From CAIVAT01 sp964525995 (GTDB lineage: Bacteria > Bacteroidota > Bacteroidia > Bacteroidales > FEN-979): DNA of 64,000 nt. The stretch lies in NCBI GenBank assembly GCA_964525995.1, contig CAZGIM010000008.1:1-64000 (forward strand), written 5' to 3'. Numbering within the stretch: position 1 is the stretch's first letter; each line of letters begins with the position of its first letter. Position numbers and translations under genes: made by a program. Positions 52,901-60,031 of this stretch are shown here, piece by piece. The notes below the pieces were generated by a model. That model saw only the letters and a program-made list of their open reading frames with translations, was not told the origin of the DNA and made no database searches.

Positions 52901-53339
52901 TGCCTCCAATATGATTCCGGGACAGTCGGCCCGTATTCCATCAGTCGGCGACAAACTCGTGGTTCGTATTATTCTGACTGCCGATAGGGATCTTGAATTC
53001 GTCCATATGAAAGATCTTCGGGCTTCGGCATGTGAGCCGCTCATGGTGAGTAATAATCCATCGCGCGAAATTCGGGGCGACGGAAGGTTTCCGCGACAAG
53101 CGGTTTCCGAATCCCTCTCAGGATACCGATATCAAGAAGGATTGGGTTATTATCAGACAACTTCCGACCTGGCTACCAATTTCTTTTTCGAGTACCTGCC
53201 AAAAGGCAACTATGTATTCGAATACGAACTCAGGGTGAATGCAGCAGGAGACTATTCAAACGGGATCACAACAGTCCAATGCCTCTACGCTCCGGAATAC
53301 AGCGCACATTCGGAGGGAATCCGCATCAGGGTTAAATAG
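46974..53339 (+). CDS. Alpha-2-macroglobulin family protein lacking the thioester motif
   Basis: A 2121-residue exported protein. A signal peptide (about 1-24) and a helical/unknown N-terminal region (to about 430) precede macroglobulin domains, with MG2 starting TDRAIYRPGQTLYFKG near residue 640. The central A2M segment (about 1297-1360; FYPSMVTDSTGSLLLSFTVPE, TRWKLSGLAHT) follows, then an alpha/alpha-toroid (thioester-domain position) and a final MG domain. Where thioester members have CxEQ, this protein reads KPYQNADAIF (about 1528-1537), so no covalent trap is possible. Family members trap proteases in the periplasm. Its 3' neighbour is an HTH regulator. Confidence 0.88.
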   Translation: MKTRVLLFFLPVFTIWMVASTKAYSTLPDPVNAQGYLHQGQFNPDQWKTVDSLLAMGQPRSALIIVNKIYEDTRKQGDTPQFIKAVIYRIRINSEFQEDFLNQTIRDLRGEILKSKEPATSILHSILAEVYWKYYRNNAYRFRDRSRLSVISQDSISTWDLNTIAEAITNEYLRSIQNAQVLKSTPIGSFKEILQTSDKETRENSGQRRKTLTKPEEICPTLYDFLGQRALDFFTVSEGPVNQPATGFCIDRPDFFGPTDKFVQFMGESAKVTTGPLSYDSISTTYLAFRMFQSLAAFHLQDKNPVALIQIEIDRYKFMQMNSVLGIKDSLYFEGLKTLEKEHLTSPASTWVTFAIGEYLNDEGNKYDPLKSDRHKWDKKSALEYCEAAIKRFPDSEGAKNCKVLANGIRTVSFHLNIEEAAPPEKPFPVRVEVSNVKELYFRLIKINPDEYSAKIGHVERKELIRFITSFPALKAWKQTIPSDDDYQKHSVTIAGPPVDAGFYLLLCAPDEKIRFENQDPAYASFWSTRMSYISKENSDGSADWFVLDRETGLPLKDILAQAWEERYNYTSHENEKVKTGEFRTDDQGYIHFPPNTSSSRNSNYFFRLSMKDDLLITQSKYHRPVSSPSDRRHLQTLFYTDRAIYRPGQTLYFKGIILERTGDSSRIQPDRETKVIFTDANGQKITEQMFRSNEFGSFNGSFSIPTGRLLGEMTIHNESGSVSVSVEEYKRLTFEVVINPLEGNYKLNETMEVTGKAMNFAGNAVDGGTVKFRVVRTVRFPLRDWGWFLPITIGPEVEITNGTTKTDSAGNFTIGFRALPDLKLDKKTRAVFDFTVNADITDLNGETQSVQQTVSVGYISLLVENNLNDKVNLLNDSLLKVTTTNLNGRLTPSAVTVSLIRLRQPDRAFKSRLWPQTDLNIMTREEFHAQFPYDPYANEDDRATWPAEKIIFEKTINTLTDSIINLKNAGVPLMDPGSYALVMSATDPFGEKVETKGYFTAFNPDSREVPEQTIDWFVALKTKGAPGENVSFLIGSKEDNVNVIYEIRLRDTLVSREWIKINDRAIKIEIPIRERYRGNFSVNFMFVKHNRVFQNSALVTVPYINKNLDIRFETFRNKLDPGAREEWKIKISGADRNPVRAEFLTAMYDASLDQFRTNTWLFPVYQRYNGIYPWDVDDAFRIGGGYGYRHAQTHDSYINIPELKLNWFGLSYFSSAGRDRFFRGGKGSFDAPLVMGMKATSESEVLTETLSERTGVNDGSPMNQDPGAGLSTAEQHRLPKPVNNIQIRKNFNETAFFYPSMVTDSTGSLLLSFTVPESLTRWKLSGLAHTQNLEYGLIEKEVVTRNELMVFPNVPRFVRQGDTVVFATKVVNLSDRDISGDVAIELVNAITLQKLDSILMINSKTSLPAITQPITLSKDQSAMVFWTLIIPVSTDLSLLQYRITAQAGTFSDGEEKMIPVLTNRMMVTESLPLPVRGMTSAVFSFDKLIESGKTGNNSLKNYRLTLEFATNPAWYAIQALPSLNDKPYQNADAIFNAFYSNSIAAFIANSNPSIKAIFESWKTITPDALQSNLEKNEELKSAMLQETPWVLEAQSESAQKRKLGLYFDLNTLEANLQDNLQKLLRLQKPSGGWTWFEGMPESRWITQNIITGLGHLDHLGITGIRKDPAIFQMVQKGIQFLDEELVKDYRNLKQIDKVNLDDNHLSSTQIQYLYARSYFLSVKGLEIDKQHADFKEAFSYYRKQAEKYWINNDRYLQGMIALALHRLDNEKLSGLILQSLTEKALHSDEMGMYWATDRDDNGYRWYQAPVETQAMMIEAFDEILKEEKTVEELKIWLLKQKQTQLWRTGRATVEACYALLLRGADLLGSASMGKDDQKGVVITLGKHKIDSDKLTDVRKEAGTGYFKMSWQGDEIMPTMGNVKVTKTSEGIAWGALYWQYFEDLDKISPAATPLRLNKKVYVERTTPAGPVLDEIASNMIPGQSARIPSVGDKLVVRIILTADRDLEFVHMKDLRASACEPLMVSNNPSREIRGDGRFPRQAVSESLSGYRYQEGLGYYQTTSDLATNFFFEYLPKGNYVFEYELRVNAAGDYSNGITTVQCLYAPEYSAHSEGIRIRVK

Positions 53340-53414
53340 CGGGCAGCGGAAAAAGTTTCTGTCCAAAACCGGAACTTTTTCATTAACTTTACCATTTGTC
53401 GAAAACAAGGCGAC

Positions 53415-54422
53415 ATGAATGAGATTTTAAATATCCAGGAACAGCTGTTTAAAATAATTAAAAACAATCTACCTCCCAATATATCATTTGTTCACGACCT
53501 TTCAGAACTGCTGCAGATAAGTTACGACAGCGCATACCGCAGGATCAGAGGGGAAAAGGAACTTACCATCGAGGAACTGCACCTTTTATGTGTTCATTAT
53601 AAAATTTCTGCTGATTCCCTTTTCAATCTCAGGAGCAATCATGTGGTTTTTGATTCTCTTGCCATCGGCGAGGAGGGCCTTGATATCGAAAAATGGCTTC
53701 AATCGTTGTTGGCCGCTATGAAGGTCATCCACGCGGCAAAGGACAGGGAAATCATCTATGCGGCAAAGGACATACCGGTTTTCTATTATTTTGAATTTCC
53801 CGAGATTGCCGCGTTCAAGATCTATTTTTGGAATAAAGCGCTGATCCCTACAAGCGGTTACCATGATAAAAAGATTAGCCTTGAGGCCCCGGAAAATCTG
53901 TACCAGAAAGGGAGAATCCTACTTGCGAATTATGTTAAAATACCGACCATCGAAATCTGGAGCGAAGAAACTATCTCCAGCGTTCTGAGGCAAATTGAAT
54001 ATTGCTTTGTCTCCGGTTTCTTTTCAAAGCGTCAGGATGTTTTCATTCTTTGCGAGGTCCTGGAATCGTGGCTCGATCACGTTCAAAGCCAGGCAGAACA
54101 CGGATTTCAGTACATGCTGGGGAATCCACCCGAGGGAATCGAAGGCGGTTATAAATTATACCATAACGAGGTTCTTGTAAGTGACAATACCATCCTTGTG
54201 AAGGCTGATGGACGTAGAACCTCCTACCATACCTACAATGTGATCAATCAGCTTATCACTTCCAATCCTGTTTTTTGTGACCAGATTGAAAATTCACTGC
54301 GAAACCTGATGCAAAAATCGACCATGATCAGTGGCACCTCTGAAAAAGAGCGCTATCGTTTTTTTAATATACTTCACGACAAGATTAAAAATCTCAGAAT
54401 TCGTATCGAAAAAATGATGTGA
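53415..54422 (+). CDS. HTH-type regulator with large C-terminal domain
   Basis: A 335-residue cytoplasmic protein. An N-terminal helix-turn-helix (about 20-60; DLSELLQISYDSAYRRIRGE, LTIEELHLLCVHY) resembles XRE/BetR-type domains. It is followed by a long alpha-rich domain without a recognisable ligand motif (FYYFEFPEIAAFKIYFWNK, TIEIWSEETISSVLRQIEYC). This layout is common in Bacteroidota one-component regulators of unknown signal. It lies 75 bp after the macroglobulin gene and may be co-transcribed. The C-terminal domain is not catalytic by sequence. Confidence 0.65.
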   Translation: MNEILNIQEQLFKIIKNNLPPNISFVHDLSELLQISYDSAYRRIRGEKELTIEELHLLCVHYKISADSLFNLRSNHVVFDSLAIGEEGLDIEKWLQSLLAAMKVIHAAKDREIIYAAKDIPVFYYFEFPEIAAFKIYFWNKALIPTSGYHDKKISLEAPENLYQKGRILLANYVKIPTIEIWSEETISSVLRQIEYCFVSGFFSKRQDVFILCEVLESWLDHVQSQAEHGFQYMLGNPPEGIEGGYKLYHNEVLVSDNTILVKADGRRTSYHTYNVINQLITSNPVFCDQIENSLRNLMQKSTMISGTSEKERYRFFNILHDKIKNLRIRIEKMM

Positions 54423-54447
54423 AATACTTCAGTAGATACATGGAATC

Positions 54448-54467
54448 CTGAAAATCGGTGTTTTCAG
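54448..54467. terminator. Weak hairpin between convergent genes
   Basis: CTGAAAA (54448-54454) pairs with TTTTCAG (54461-54467), loop of 6, in the gap between the HTH gene and the FolD-like gene. It could act on either strand. Only a modest T content follows. Confidence 0.4.
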
Positions 54468-54518
54468 CATCAGTTTGTTTGTGATTATTGAGTAACATCC
54501 CTATACAATTCCCGATTG

Positions 54519-55448
54519 TTAACCATTGGTCATGGTATTTTTAAAGGACATGACCGTATTGCGAAAAAGGATGGCCATGACCACGGTCATAAGCCCTCCG
54601 GGAATGGGAAGGATTGCACCGGCAAGGTGATTTATCGAATCAACATTAACACCGCCCCGGATAATCGGCACCATTTTCGAAGGATCATTTTTGGAAGGGA
54701 TCTCCCTGACAAGGTTGGAATAGATATCAATGATACAAACACCTGGTTTCAACCATTCCGGCCGGATATATTCCGGTGTCTTTGTAACAATGACCAGGAT
54801 GTCAGCCCTTTTACAATGTTCAATAAGTTTTCCAGAATCTTTGTTCACAAATGTTACCGGGCAATCATCGGGAACTGCACGTGAAGCAGCCGTCCTGACG
54901 ATCATCTTTGTAAGGGTGTTGGAGAAAAATCCGTCATCGACCACGAACACCCATTCCTGGTCTTTCTGAAAATGAACATCCGCTTCATGGCACATTTCAA
55001 ACAAGGCAGTAGGTAAACACATCGGATACCTTCCTGTTTCGATATCCGGGATCATGGTTCCCATCATGTTGACCGGATGAAACCCCTCCACTTCTTTCAA
55101 AGGATCAATCCTGTTTACAATCCTTACAGGGCAAAGGTGTTCGGGTAAGGGTTGAAGCAGTACAATAGCATGAACATCATGGTCGGCATTCAGGATATCA
55201 ATCTGATTGAATATTTCTTCTTCGCTGACATCGTTTTCCATGATTTTCGTCGTGACATTCATTCCCATCGACTGAGCAAGCTGAACATGTAGGGGTATGT
55301 TATACTTTGCAAGCGGCATACAAGGAAATCCGATAAAGGCAATGCCCGGTACTTTATGATACTGCTCCTGCAGTATGGCAATTTCCGCTTTAACCTGGCT
55401 GAAGATTTTATCCTTGACAAAATCTCCCTTGATGATTTTTGTTTCCAT
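54519..55448 (-). CDS. Divergent FolD-like methylenetetrahydrofolate dehydrogenase/cyclohydrolase homologue
   Basis: A 309-residue protein with the FolD order of motifs: VLLQPLPEHL (family QLPLP), DPLKEVEGFHPVN (family PxKDVDGF), CLPTAL (family PCTP), KPGVCIIDI, GGVN (family GDVD) and LPIPGGLMTVVMAILFRNT (family TPVPGGVGPMT). The catalytic YxxxK segment is changed: the aligned stretch is PLAKYNIPLHVQLAQSMGM, with Leu at the Lys position. The Rossmann GRSxxVGxP loop reads VDDGFFSNTLTKMIV. It may have a shifted activity or no dehydrogenase activity. The nearby pab genes make p-aminobenzoate for folate, but they are not in its operon. Confidence 0.75.
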   Translation of the reverse strand: METKIIKGDFVKDKIFSQVKAEIAILQEQYHKVPGIAFIGFPCMPLAKYNIPLHVQLAQSMGMNVTTKIMENDVSEEEIFNQIDILNADHDVHAIVLLQPLPEHLCPVRIVNRIDPLKEVEGFHPVNMMGTMIPDIETGRYPMCLPTALFEMCHEADVHFQKDQEWVFVVDDGFFSNTLTKMIVRTAASRAVPDDCPVTFVNKDSGKLIEHCKRADILVIVTKTPEYIRPEWLKPGVCIIDIYSNLVREIPSKNDPSKMVPIIRGGVNVDSINHLAGAILPIPGGLMTVVMAILFRNTVMSFKNTMTNG

Positions 55449-55473
55449 ATGAATGGTTTTAAAAATGTCAAAT

Positions 55474-55481
55474 CAAAATTA
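55474..55481 (-). promoter_or_regulatory. Putative -7 box (TAATTTTG) of the FolD-like gene
   Basis: Minus-strand TAATTTTG, 25 bp upstream of the ATG at 55448. No clear -33 element. Confidence 0.45.
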
Positions 55482-55549
55482 GATGGCCATGACAGTAAAA
55501 TGAAATTGATAAACAATGTGTTGTGAGTTAACTGTCGCAGAAATTCCAA

Positions 55550-55617
55550 TTGAAAAATTAAAGTGAAAGATAAATTTGCAAAAAATGAAAAAGAGGCATT
55601 TAAACTAAGCCTCTTTT
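55550..55617 (+). promoter_or_regulatory. Promoter-like element running straight into a terminator-like hairpin
   Basis: TTG (55550-55552), 18 bp, TAAATTTG (55571-55578), then a 9-bp stem AAAAGAGGC (55589-55597) with GCCTCTTTT (55609-55617). The hairpin starts about 10 bases after the -7 box. It stands alone between the divergent FolD-like gene and aspS. It may be an attenuated leader, a tiny RNA, or a terminator in an otherwise silent gap. Confidence 0.45.
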
Positions 55618-55750
55618 GTAAATACTCAGAAATTTTCACGTCCATTCAGGGAGAATGATCCCGAAAATATGAATGAAGGAAGTATAAGAGACTGTTTAGA
55701 AAGTTTTGCTTGATGTCGTACATTGTTCTGAATACTTTATAGTTTCTTCC

Positions 55751-55758
55751 TACCTTTG
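55751..55758 (+). promoter_or_regulatory. -7 box (TACCTTTG) of aspS
   Basis: TACCTTTG 19 bp before the aspS ATG at 55778. A TTG lies at 55723-55725 but with a long 25-bp spacing. Confidence 0.5.
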
Positions 55759-55777
55759 CCCCTCAAATTGAGATTCG

Positions 55778-57526
55778 ATGCTCCGAACGCATACTTGTGG
55801 TGAATTAAGCCTGCACCATGTAGGTCTTGAGGTGACTCTTTGCGGCTGGCTCCAGCGCTCGCGTGACATGGGAGGTCTTACTTTTATCGACTTACGCGAT
55901 CGTTATGGAATTACCCAGCTTGTTTTCAACCTTGAGGCCGACCGGGATCTTTGCCTGGAGGCCCGTAAACTGGGTCGCGAATTTGTTATTTCAGCGACCG
56001 GAAAAGTGGCTGAAAGAAGCAACAAAAATCCAAAACTGACTACCGGAAACATTGAGATTCTGGTTGAAAAGTTCACGATCCTGAATTCTTCCCTAGTCCC
56101 ACCTTTTACGATCGAAGATCATACCGACGGCGGCGAAGAGTTACGGATGAAGTACCGATACCTTGATCTGCGACGCAACCCCAATCGCATGAACCTGGAA
56201 TTGCGCCATAAAATGGCCATCGAAATAAGAAATTATTTAAATGGCCTGCAATTTCTTGAGATTGAAACCCCCTACATGATTAAATCGACACCGGAAGGGG
56301 CAAGGGATTTCGTTGTGCCATCGAGAATGAACCAGGGTCAGTTTTATGCCCTTCCACAATCACCTCAACAATTCAAACAACTGTTAATGGTTGCAGGTTA
56401 TGACCGCTATTTTCAGATAGTCCGTTGCTTCCGCGACGAGGACCTGAGATCCGACCGACAACCTGAGTTTACCCAAATCGACTGTGAAATGTCATTCGTG
56501 ACACAGGAAGATATTCTGGGCACATTCGAAGGACTTGCAAAGCATCTGTTCTGGTCGGTTCTGCATGTCGAAACAGGAGATTTTCCGAGAATTTCTTACA
56601 ATCAGGCCATGAACCTTTATGGTTCTGACAAACCGGATATCCGTTTTGGAATGACTTTCATTGAAGCAACCGATCTGGTCAGGGGTAAAAATTTCAAGGT
56701 CTTTGACGAAGCGGAACTTGTTGTAGGGATCAATGCCGTGGGATGTGGCGAATACTCACGAAAGCAACTTGATGAACTGACGGAATTCGTTAAAAGGCCT
56801 CAGGTCGGGGCGGGCGGATTGATATACATCCGGTGCGGTTTCGATGGATCTGTAAAATCTTCTATTGATAAATTCTATTCTCCTGATGATTTAAAAATCA
56901 TTGTCAAATCGTTCAATGCACACCCGGGCGATCTTATCCTGATCCTGGCCGGAAAGGCCGAAAAGACACGGACTGCACTTGGAATCCTTCGTCTTGAAAT
57001 GGGCAAGCGGCTCCATTTGATGCAACCCGGGGATTTTAAACCTCTGTGGGTCCTTGATTTCCCTTTGCTTGAATGGGATGAAGAAACAAACCGTTTTTAT
57101 GCAAAGCATCATCCTTTCACTGCGCCAAAACCCGAAGATATTCCCCTGCTCACTACAAATCCGGGAGCTGTCAGAGCCAACGCTTATGACCTGGTCATAA
57201 ACGGCACTGAAATCGGAGGAGGTTCAATCAGAATTCATGATAAAGAACTACAGAAAAAAATGTTTTCCGTACTGGGCTTTTCCGAAGAGGATGCGTCAAA
57301 CCAATTCGGATTTCTGATGAATGCATTCGAGTATGGAGCACCTCCTCACGGCGGAATTGCATTTGGTTTCGACCGGTGGGCCACTATTTTCGGAGGAGGA
57401 GATTCAATACGCGATTTCATCGCCTTCCCTAAAAACAACTCCGGACGCGATGTGATGATCGATTCGCCATCGACCATCAAAGAGGAACAGCTAAAGGAGC
57501 TGGGAATAAGACTTGTAAAACAGTGA
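55778..57526 (+). CDS. aspS: Aspartyl-tRNA synthetase (bacterial type)
   Basis: A 582-residue class II synthetase. The OB-fold anticodon-binding domain (about 1-105; LCGWLQRSRDMGGLTFIDLR) is followed by motif 1 (EIETPYMIKSTPEGARDF), motif 2 (RCFRDEDLRSDRQPEFTQID), a GAD insertion (about 285-410) and motif 3 (GGIAFGFDRWATIFGG). Length and the insert match the bacterial enzyme. The first residues MLRTHTCGELSL are standard. A -7 box just upstream fixes the start. Confidence 0.97.
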   Translation: MLRTHTCGELSLHHVGLEVTLCGWLQRSRDMGGLTFIDLRDRYGITQLVFNLEADRDLCLEARKLGREFVISATGKVAERSNKNPKLTTGNIEILVEKFTILNSSLVPPFTIEDHTDGGEELRMKYRYLDLRRNPNRMNLELRHKMAIEIRNYLNGLQFLEIETPYMIKSTPEGARDFVVPSRMNQGQFYALPQSPQQFKQLLMVAGYDRYFQIVRCFRDEDLRSDRQPEFTQIDCEMSFVTQEDILGTFEGLAKHLFWSVLHVETGDFPRISYNQAMNLYGSDKPDIRFGMTFIEATDLVRGKNFKVFDEAELVVGINAVGCGEYSRKQLDELTEFVKRPQVGAGGLIYIRCGFDGSVKSSIDKFYSPDDLKIIVKSFNAHPGDLILILAGKAEKTRTALGILRLEMGKRLHLMQPGDFKPLWVLDFPLLEWDEETNRFYAKHHPFTAPKPEDIPLLTTNPGAVRANAYDLVINGTEIGGGSIRIHDKELQKKMFSVLGFSEEDASNQFGFLMNAFEYGAPPHGGIAFGFDRWATIFGGGDSIRDFIAFPKNNSGRDVMIDSPSTIKEEQLKELGIRLVKQ

Positions 57527-57542
57527 AACGGGAATTTTTCTG

Positions 57543-57920
57543 CTATTGATTTAACTCCTGCTCAAATTTTGCACGATCTTCCTTTGAAAGACTTTTACAG
57601 TCGAGCATCGCTTCGCGGAGATATTTTCCGAACTGTTTATTAAAATCAGGATCATTGAGTTTTTCCTGATATTTCTTTTTAAACTCCTGATACACGATCG
57701 TCATTTCTGTCTGAATGTCGTGCGCTTCCAATTGAATCTTCTGAACCATCATGGAATCAGCCTGATCAGCATTCCTTAACTTATTCATCGATTCAATATT
57801 GCGGCACATCAGATCTGCAATACCCTTGGCATCTTGTCTCAGTTCCCTGTTACCGCTATTGCAGCCGGATAAGGCAAAAACGAAGATGATAACAATGAAG
57901 AAGATGATTTTGTTTTTCAT
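57543..57920 (-). CDS. Small lipoprotein, helical
   Basis: A 125-residue lipoprotein starting at 57920 (MKNKIIFFIVIIFVFALSGC), with a lipobox ALSGC. The ATG at 57962 is rejected because it sits 2 bp from the -7 box. The mature part is charged and mostly helical (MNKLRNADQADSMMVQKIQL, IVYQEFKKKYQEKLNDPDF), ending in a basic/acidic helix. No family is recognised. It converges with aspS. Confidence 0.75.
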   Translation of the reverse strand: MKNKIIFFIVIIFVFALSGCNSGNRELRQDAKGIADLMCRNIESMNKLRNADQADSMMVQKIQLEAHDIQTEMTIVYQEFKKKYQEKLNDPDFNKQFGKYLREAMLDCKSLSKEDRAKFEQELNQ

Positions 57921-57963
57921 GACAGATCTGCTAAAAACTAACCGCCTTGTAAAGCCTTCCATG

Positions 57964-57971
57964 CAAAATTA
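57964..57971 (-). promoter_or_regulatory. -7 box (TAATTTTG) of the small lipoprotein gene
   Basis: Minus-strand TAATTTTG, 43 bp before the ATG at 57920, supporting that start over 57962. Confidence 0.5.
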
Positions 57972-58036
57972 ACAGTTTTTTCGTATCTCCTCTTTACGGC
58001 CCATCATCTGTTCTTTTACGGAAATCAAGCGGTATG

Positions 58037-58066
58037 AATCCTGAGGCGGGGTCCTGCCTCCTGATT
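58037..58066. other. Imperfect hairpin in the lipoprotein/Omp85 intergenic region
   Basis: AATCCTGAGGC (58037-58047) faces GCCTCCTGATT (58056-58066), 9 of 11 pairs. The flank GGTATGAATCC recurs beside another hairpin at 61746, which suggests a weak dispersed palindrome. The rest of the intergenic region shows nothing. Confidence 0.35.
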
Positions 58067-58252
58067 CTGCTGTAAGCCATGAGAAATCTAACCGACAAAG
58101 ATTAAACTTATCCGAAGTTTTTAAACAATTACCTGCCCGTAATCAGCATAATAATGTTACACTGGAAAAGAATTATCTTTACAGTTTGTGATATTTATAA
58201 GGTGTTGATCAAACCGGATTCCGTTCCCGGATATGTTACAAATACTGCTTTT

Positions 58253-59398
58253 ATGGTAAAAAAAACCTTGTTGATTATCATTCTTGGAACAATACTCCTA
58301 CCCTATGCCATGGCACAAAAAAAGAAGGCTATTCTGAAAGATACGCTCGACGGCAAGTTCGACATGAGCAACTGGGTTGTTGACCTTCATGGATTTGTTC
58401 CCTATCCGACAGTCATCAGCGAACCGGCTCTCGGGAATTTCGGAGTTGCACTGGCAGCTGTTTTCATAAGTCCAAAAAAAACAGCCAAGCAGGGAGAACA
58501 ATTCCATTTCCCTGACATTACTGGGGTTGCTGGCATGTGGACATTGAATAATACCTGGGGCGTGGGGGCTCTCCGGCAGGGAACCTTCCCAGCAATTGGC
58601 ATGCGGTATACAATCGGACTGGGTTACGCTGACGCGAATATGGATTATTATCGTACCTTCAAGAATCTTGGAGAAAAAGAGTTCTCCTTTAAACTCAAGC
58701 CACTCTTTGCCCTGCTTGATATCAGTGAAAATCTTTACAGGAATAAAATCTTTGCAGGGTTACGATATACCTTCATATATATGAAGTCACAATATAAATT
58801 TACGAATCCTTTTCTCGACTCTCTTTCCAAAGTAGCATTTGACCAATCAAAATTTGATGAACACATCGGGACTTTCGGAATCTATTGTGAGGTTGATACA
58901 CGAAATACCATCTTTACCCCCGACCGGGGAATCCGGTTCAAACCTGCTTACACTTTTGGACGAAACTGGACCGGGAGTCAGATTGATACCGATCAACTGG
59001 AAGGGGAACTGACTGTTTTTCTGCAGCCGGTAAAACCGTGGGTTTGCGGATTCAGACTTTATGGGGTTGGGCTTTTCAATAATGTCCCGTTTTATTATTA
59101 CCCTTATATCGACATGCGGGGAATCCCAATGATGCATTACCAGGGGCAGCAGGTCTTTCAGATCGAAACCGAACAAAGATTTGACATAACACGACGATGG
59201 AGCCTTCTTGGATTTGTGGGCGCTGGTCGTACCTGGAGCGATTCAAAAAATCTGAGCGATGAAAGCTGGCATTGGGCCGGTGGAACTGGATTTCGTTATC
59301 TTATTGCCCGGATTTTCAAGTTAAGAATGGGGATCGATATTGCCGCAGGACCGGGCCAGTTCTCCTATTACATCGTGTTTGGACACTATTGGAATTAA
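58253..59398 (+). CDS. Omp85/BamA-like outer-membrane barrel without POTRA domains
   Basis: A 381-residue exported protein from the ATG at 58253 (MVKKTLLIIILGTILLPYAMA); an ATG at 58154 adds residues that do not fit a signal. The whole mature part is a beta-barrel, with the surface-antigen hallmark VDTRNTIFTPDRGIRF and paired strands ending FSYYIVFGHYWN. POTRA repeats of true BamA are absent, so it belongs to the small Omp85-related group (Bac_surface_Ag-type barrel). The substrate is unknown. It stands alone between convergent/divergent neighbours. Confidence 0.75.
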   Translation: MVKKTLLIIILGTILLPYAMAQKKKAILKDTLDGKFDMSNWVVDLHGFVPYPTVISEPALGNFGVALAAVFISPKKTAKQGEQFHFPDITGVAGMWTLNNTWGVGALRQGTFPAIGMRYTIGLGYADANMDYYRTFKNLGEKEFSFKLKPLFALLDISENLYRNKIFAGLRYTFIYMKSQYKFTNPFLDSLSKVAFDQSKFDEHIGTFGIYCEVDTRNTIFTPDRGIRFKPAYTFGRNWTGSQIDTDQLEGELTVFLQPVKPWVCGFRLYGVGLFNNVPFYYYPYIDMRGIPMMHYQGQQVFQIETEQRFDITRRWSLLGFVGAGRTWSDSKNLSDESWHWAGGTGFRYLIARIFKLRMGIDIAAGPGQFSYYIVFGHYWN

Positions 59399-59431
59399 TA
59401 GCCTCACACCCGGAACGGATATCCTGATTCC

Positions 59432-60031
59432 TTACCCGCTGACCGATTTCACGGGTATCATTTCTTCCTCTTCAGGATAACGCATGGCATTGATCAGTTT
59501 GCAGCCCCGATAAGATTTCAGGTCGGCAGGTTTGATGTCATATTCGGAGATGAAACCGGTTTTCACCAGCCGTTCGCGACAAGTGCCTTTTAATAGTGGT
59601 TTCGCGGGGGTGATCCATCGACTGCCGGTATAAAAGATTATATTGGATATCGAGGTATCAGTGATAAATCCGTCTTTTATGATAAGAATTTCATCTGCAT
59701 TACCACGCTGCCCAAACAGGTATTCCAGATACTTCCGATCAGTAAATTTTAGATGATAATCAATCGAATCACAAGTGACCATTTTTAAAGAACGAATGGT
59801 TCTTTTATGATACTTGCTAAATGTAATATCTTTAATATCCAATCCGTACCTAATGTTACACCGAACCAGTCCGGTTGATAATTCATCCGGAACATTGAAT
59901 TCAGGATCAACGAATGGAGCATCAATAGTCCTCCAAATCTCGGAACGGGACCGGTTCATCCGCTCCAGGTGCAAGGAAAGATACCTGGGCTTCCCATTTT
60001 CAATCCGGATGGTTTCAAACAAGAGGCACAT
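59432..60031 (-). CDS. pabC: Aminotransferase class IV, probable aminodeoxychorismate lyase
   Basis: A 199-residue PLP-fold class IV protein: ETIRIENGKPRYLSLHLERM at the start, the LIIKDGFITDTSISNIIFY pocket (family GxxxExxxxNxF replaced by TDTSISNI) and LLKGTCRERL near the C-terminus. It overlaps pabB by 17 bp, and with pabB and pabA it completes p-aminobenzoate synthesis from chorismate. It is shorter than canonical PabC (about 270), as often in Bacteroidota. The role rests mainly on gene context. Confidence 0.75.
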   Translation of the reverse strand: MCLLFETIRIENGKPRYLSLHLERMNRSRSEIWRTIDAPFVDPEFNVPDELSTGLVRCNIRYGLDIKDITFSKYHKRTIRSLKMVTCDSIDYHLKFTDRKYLEYLFGQRGNADEILIIKDGFITDTSISNIIFYTGSRWITPAKPLLKGTCRERLVKTGFISEYDIKPADLKSYRGCKLINAMRYPEEEEMIPVKSVSG

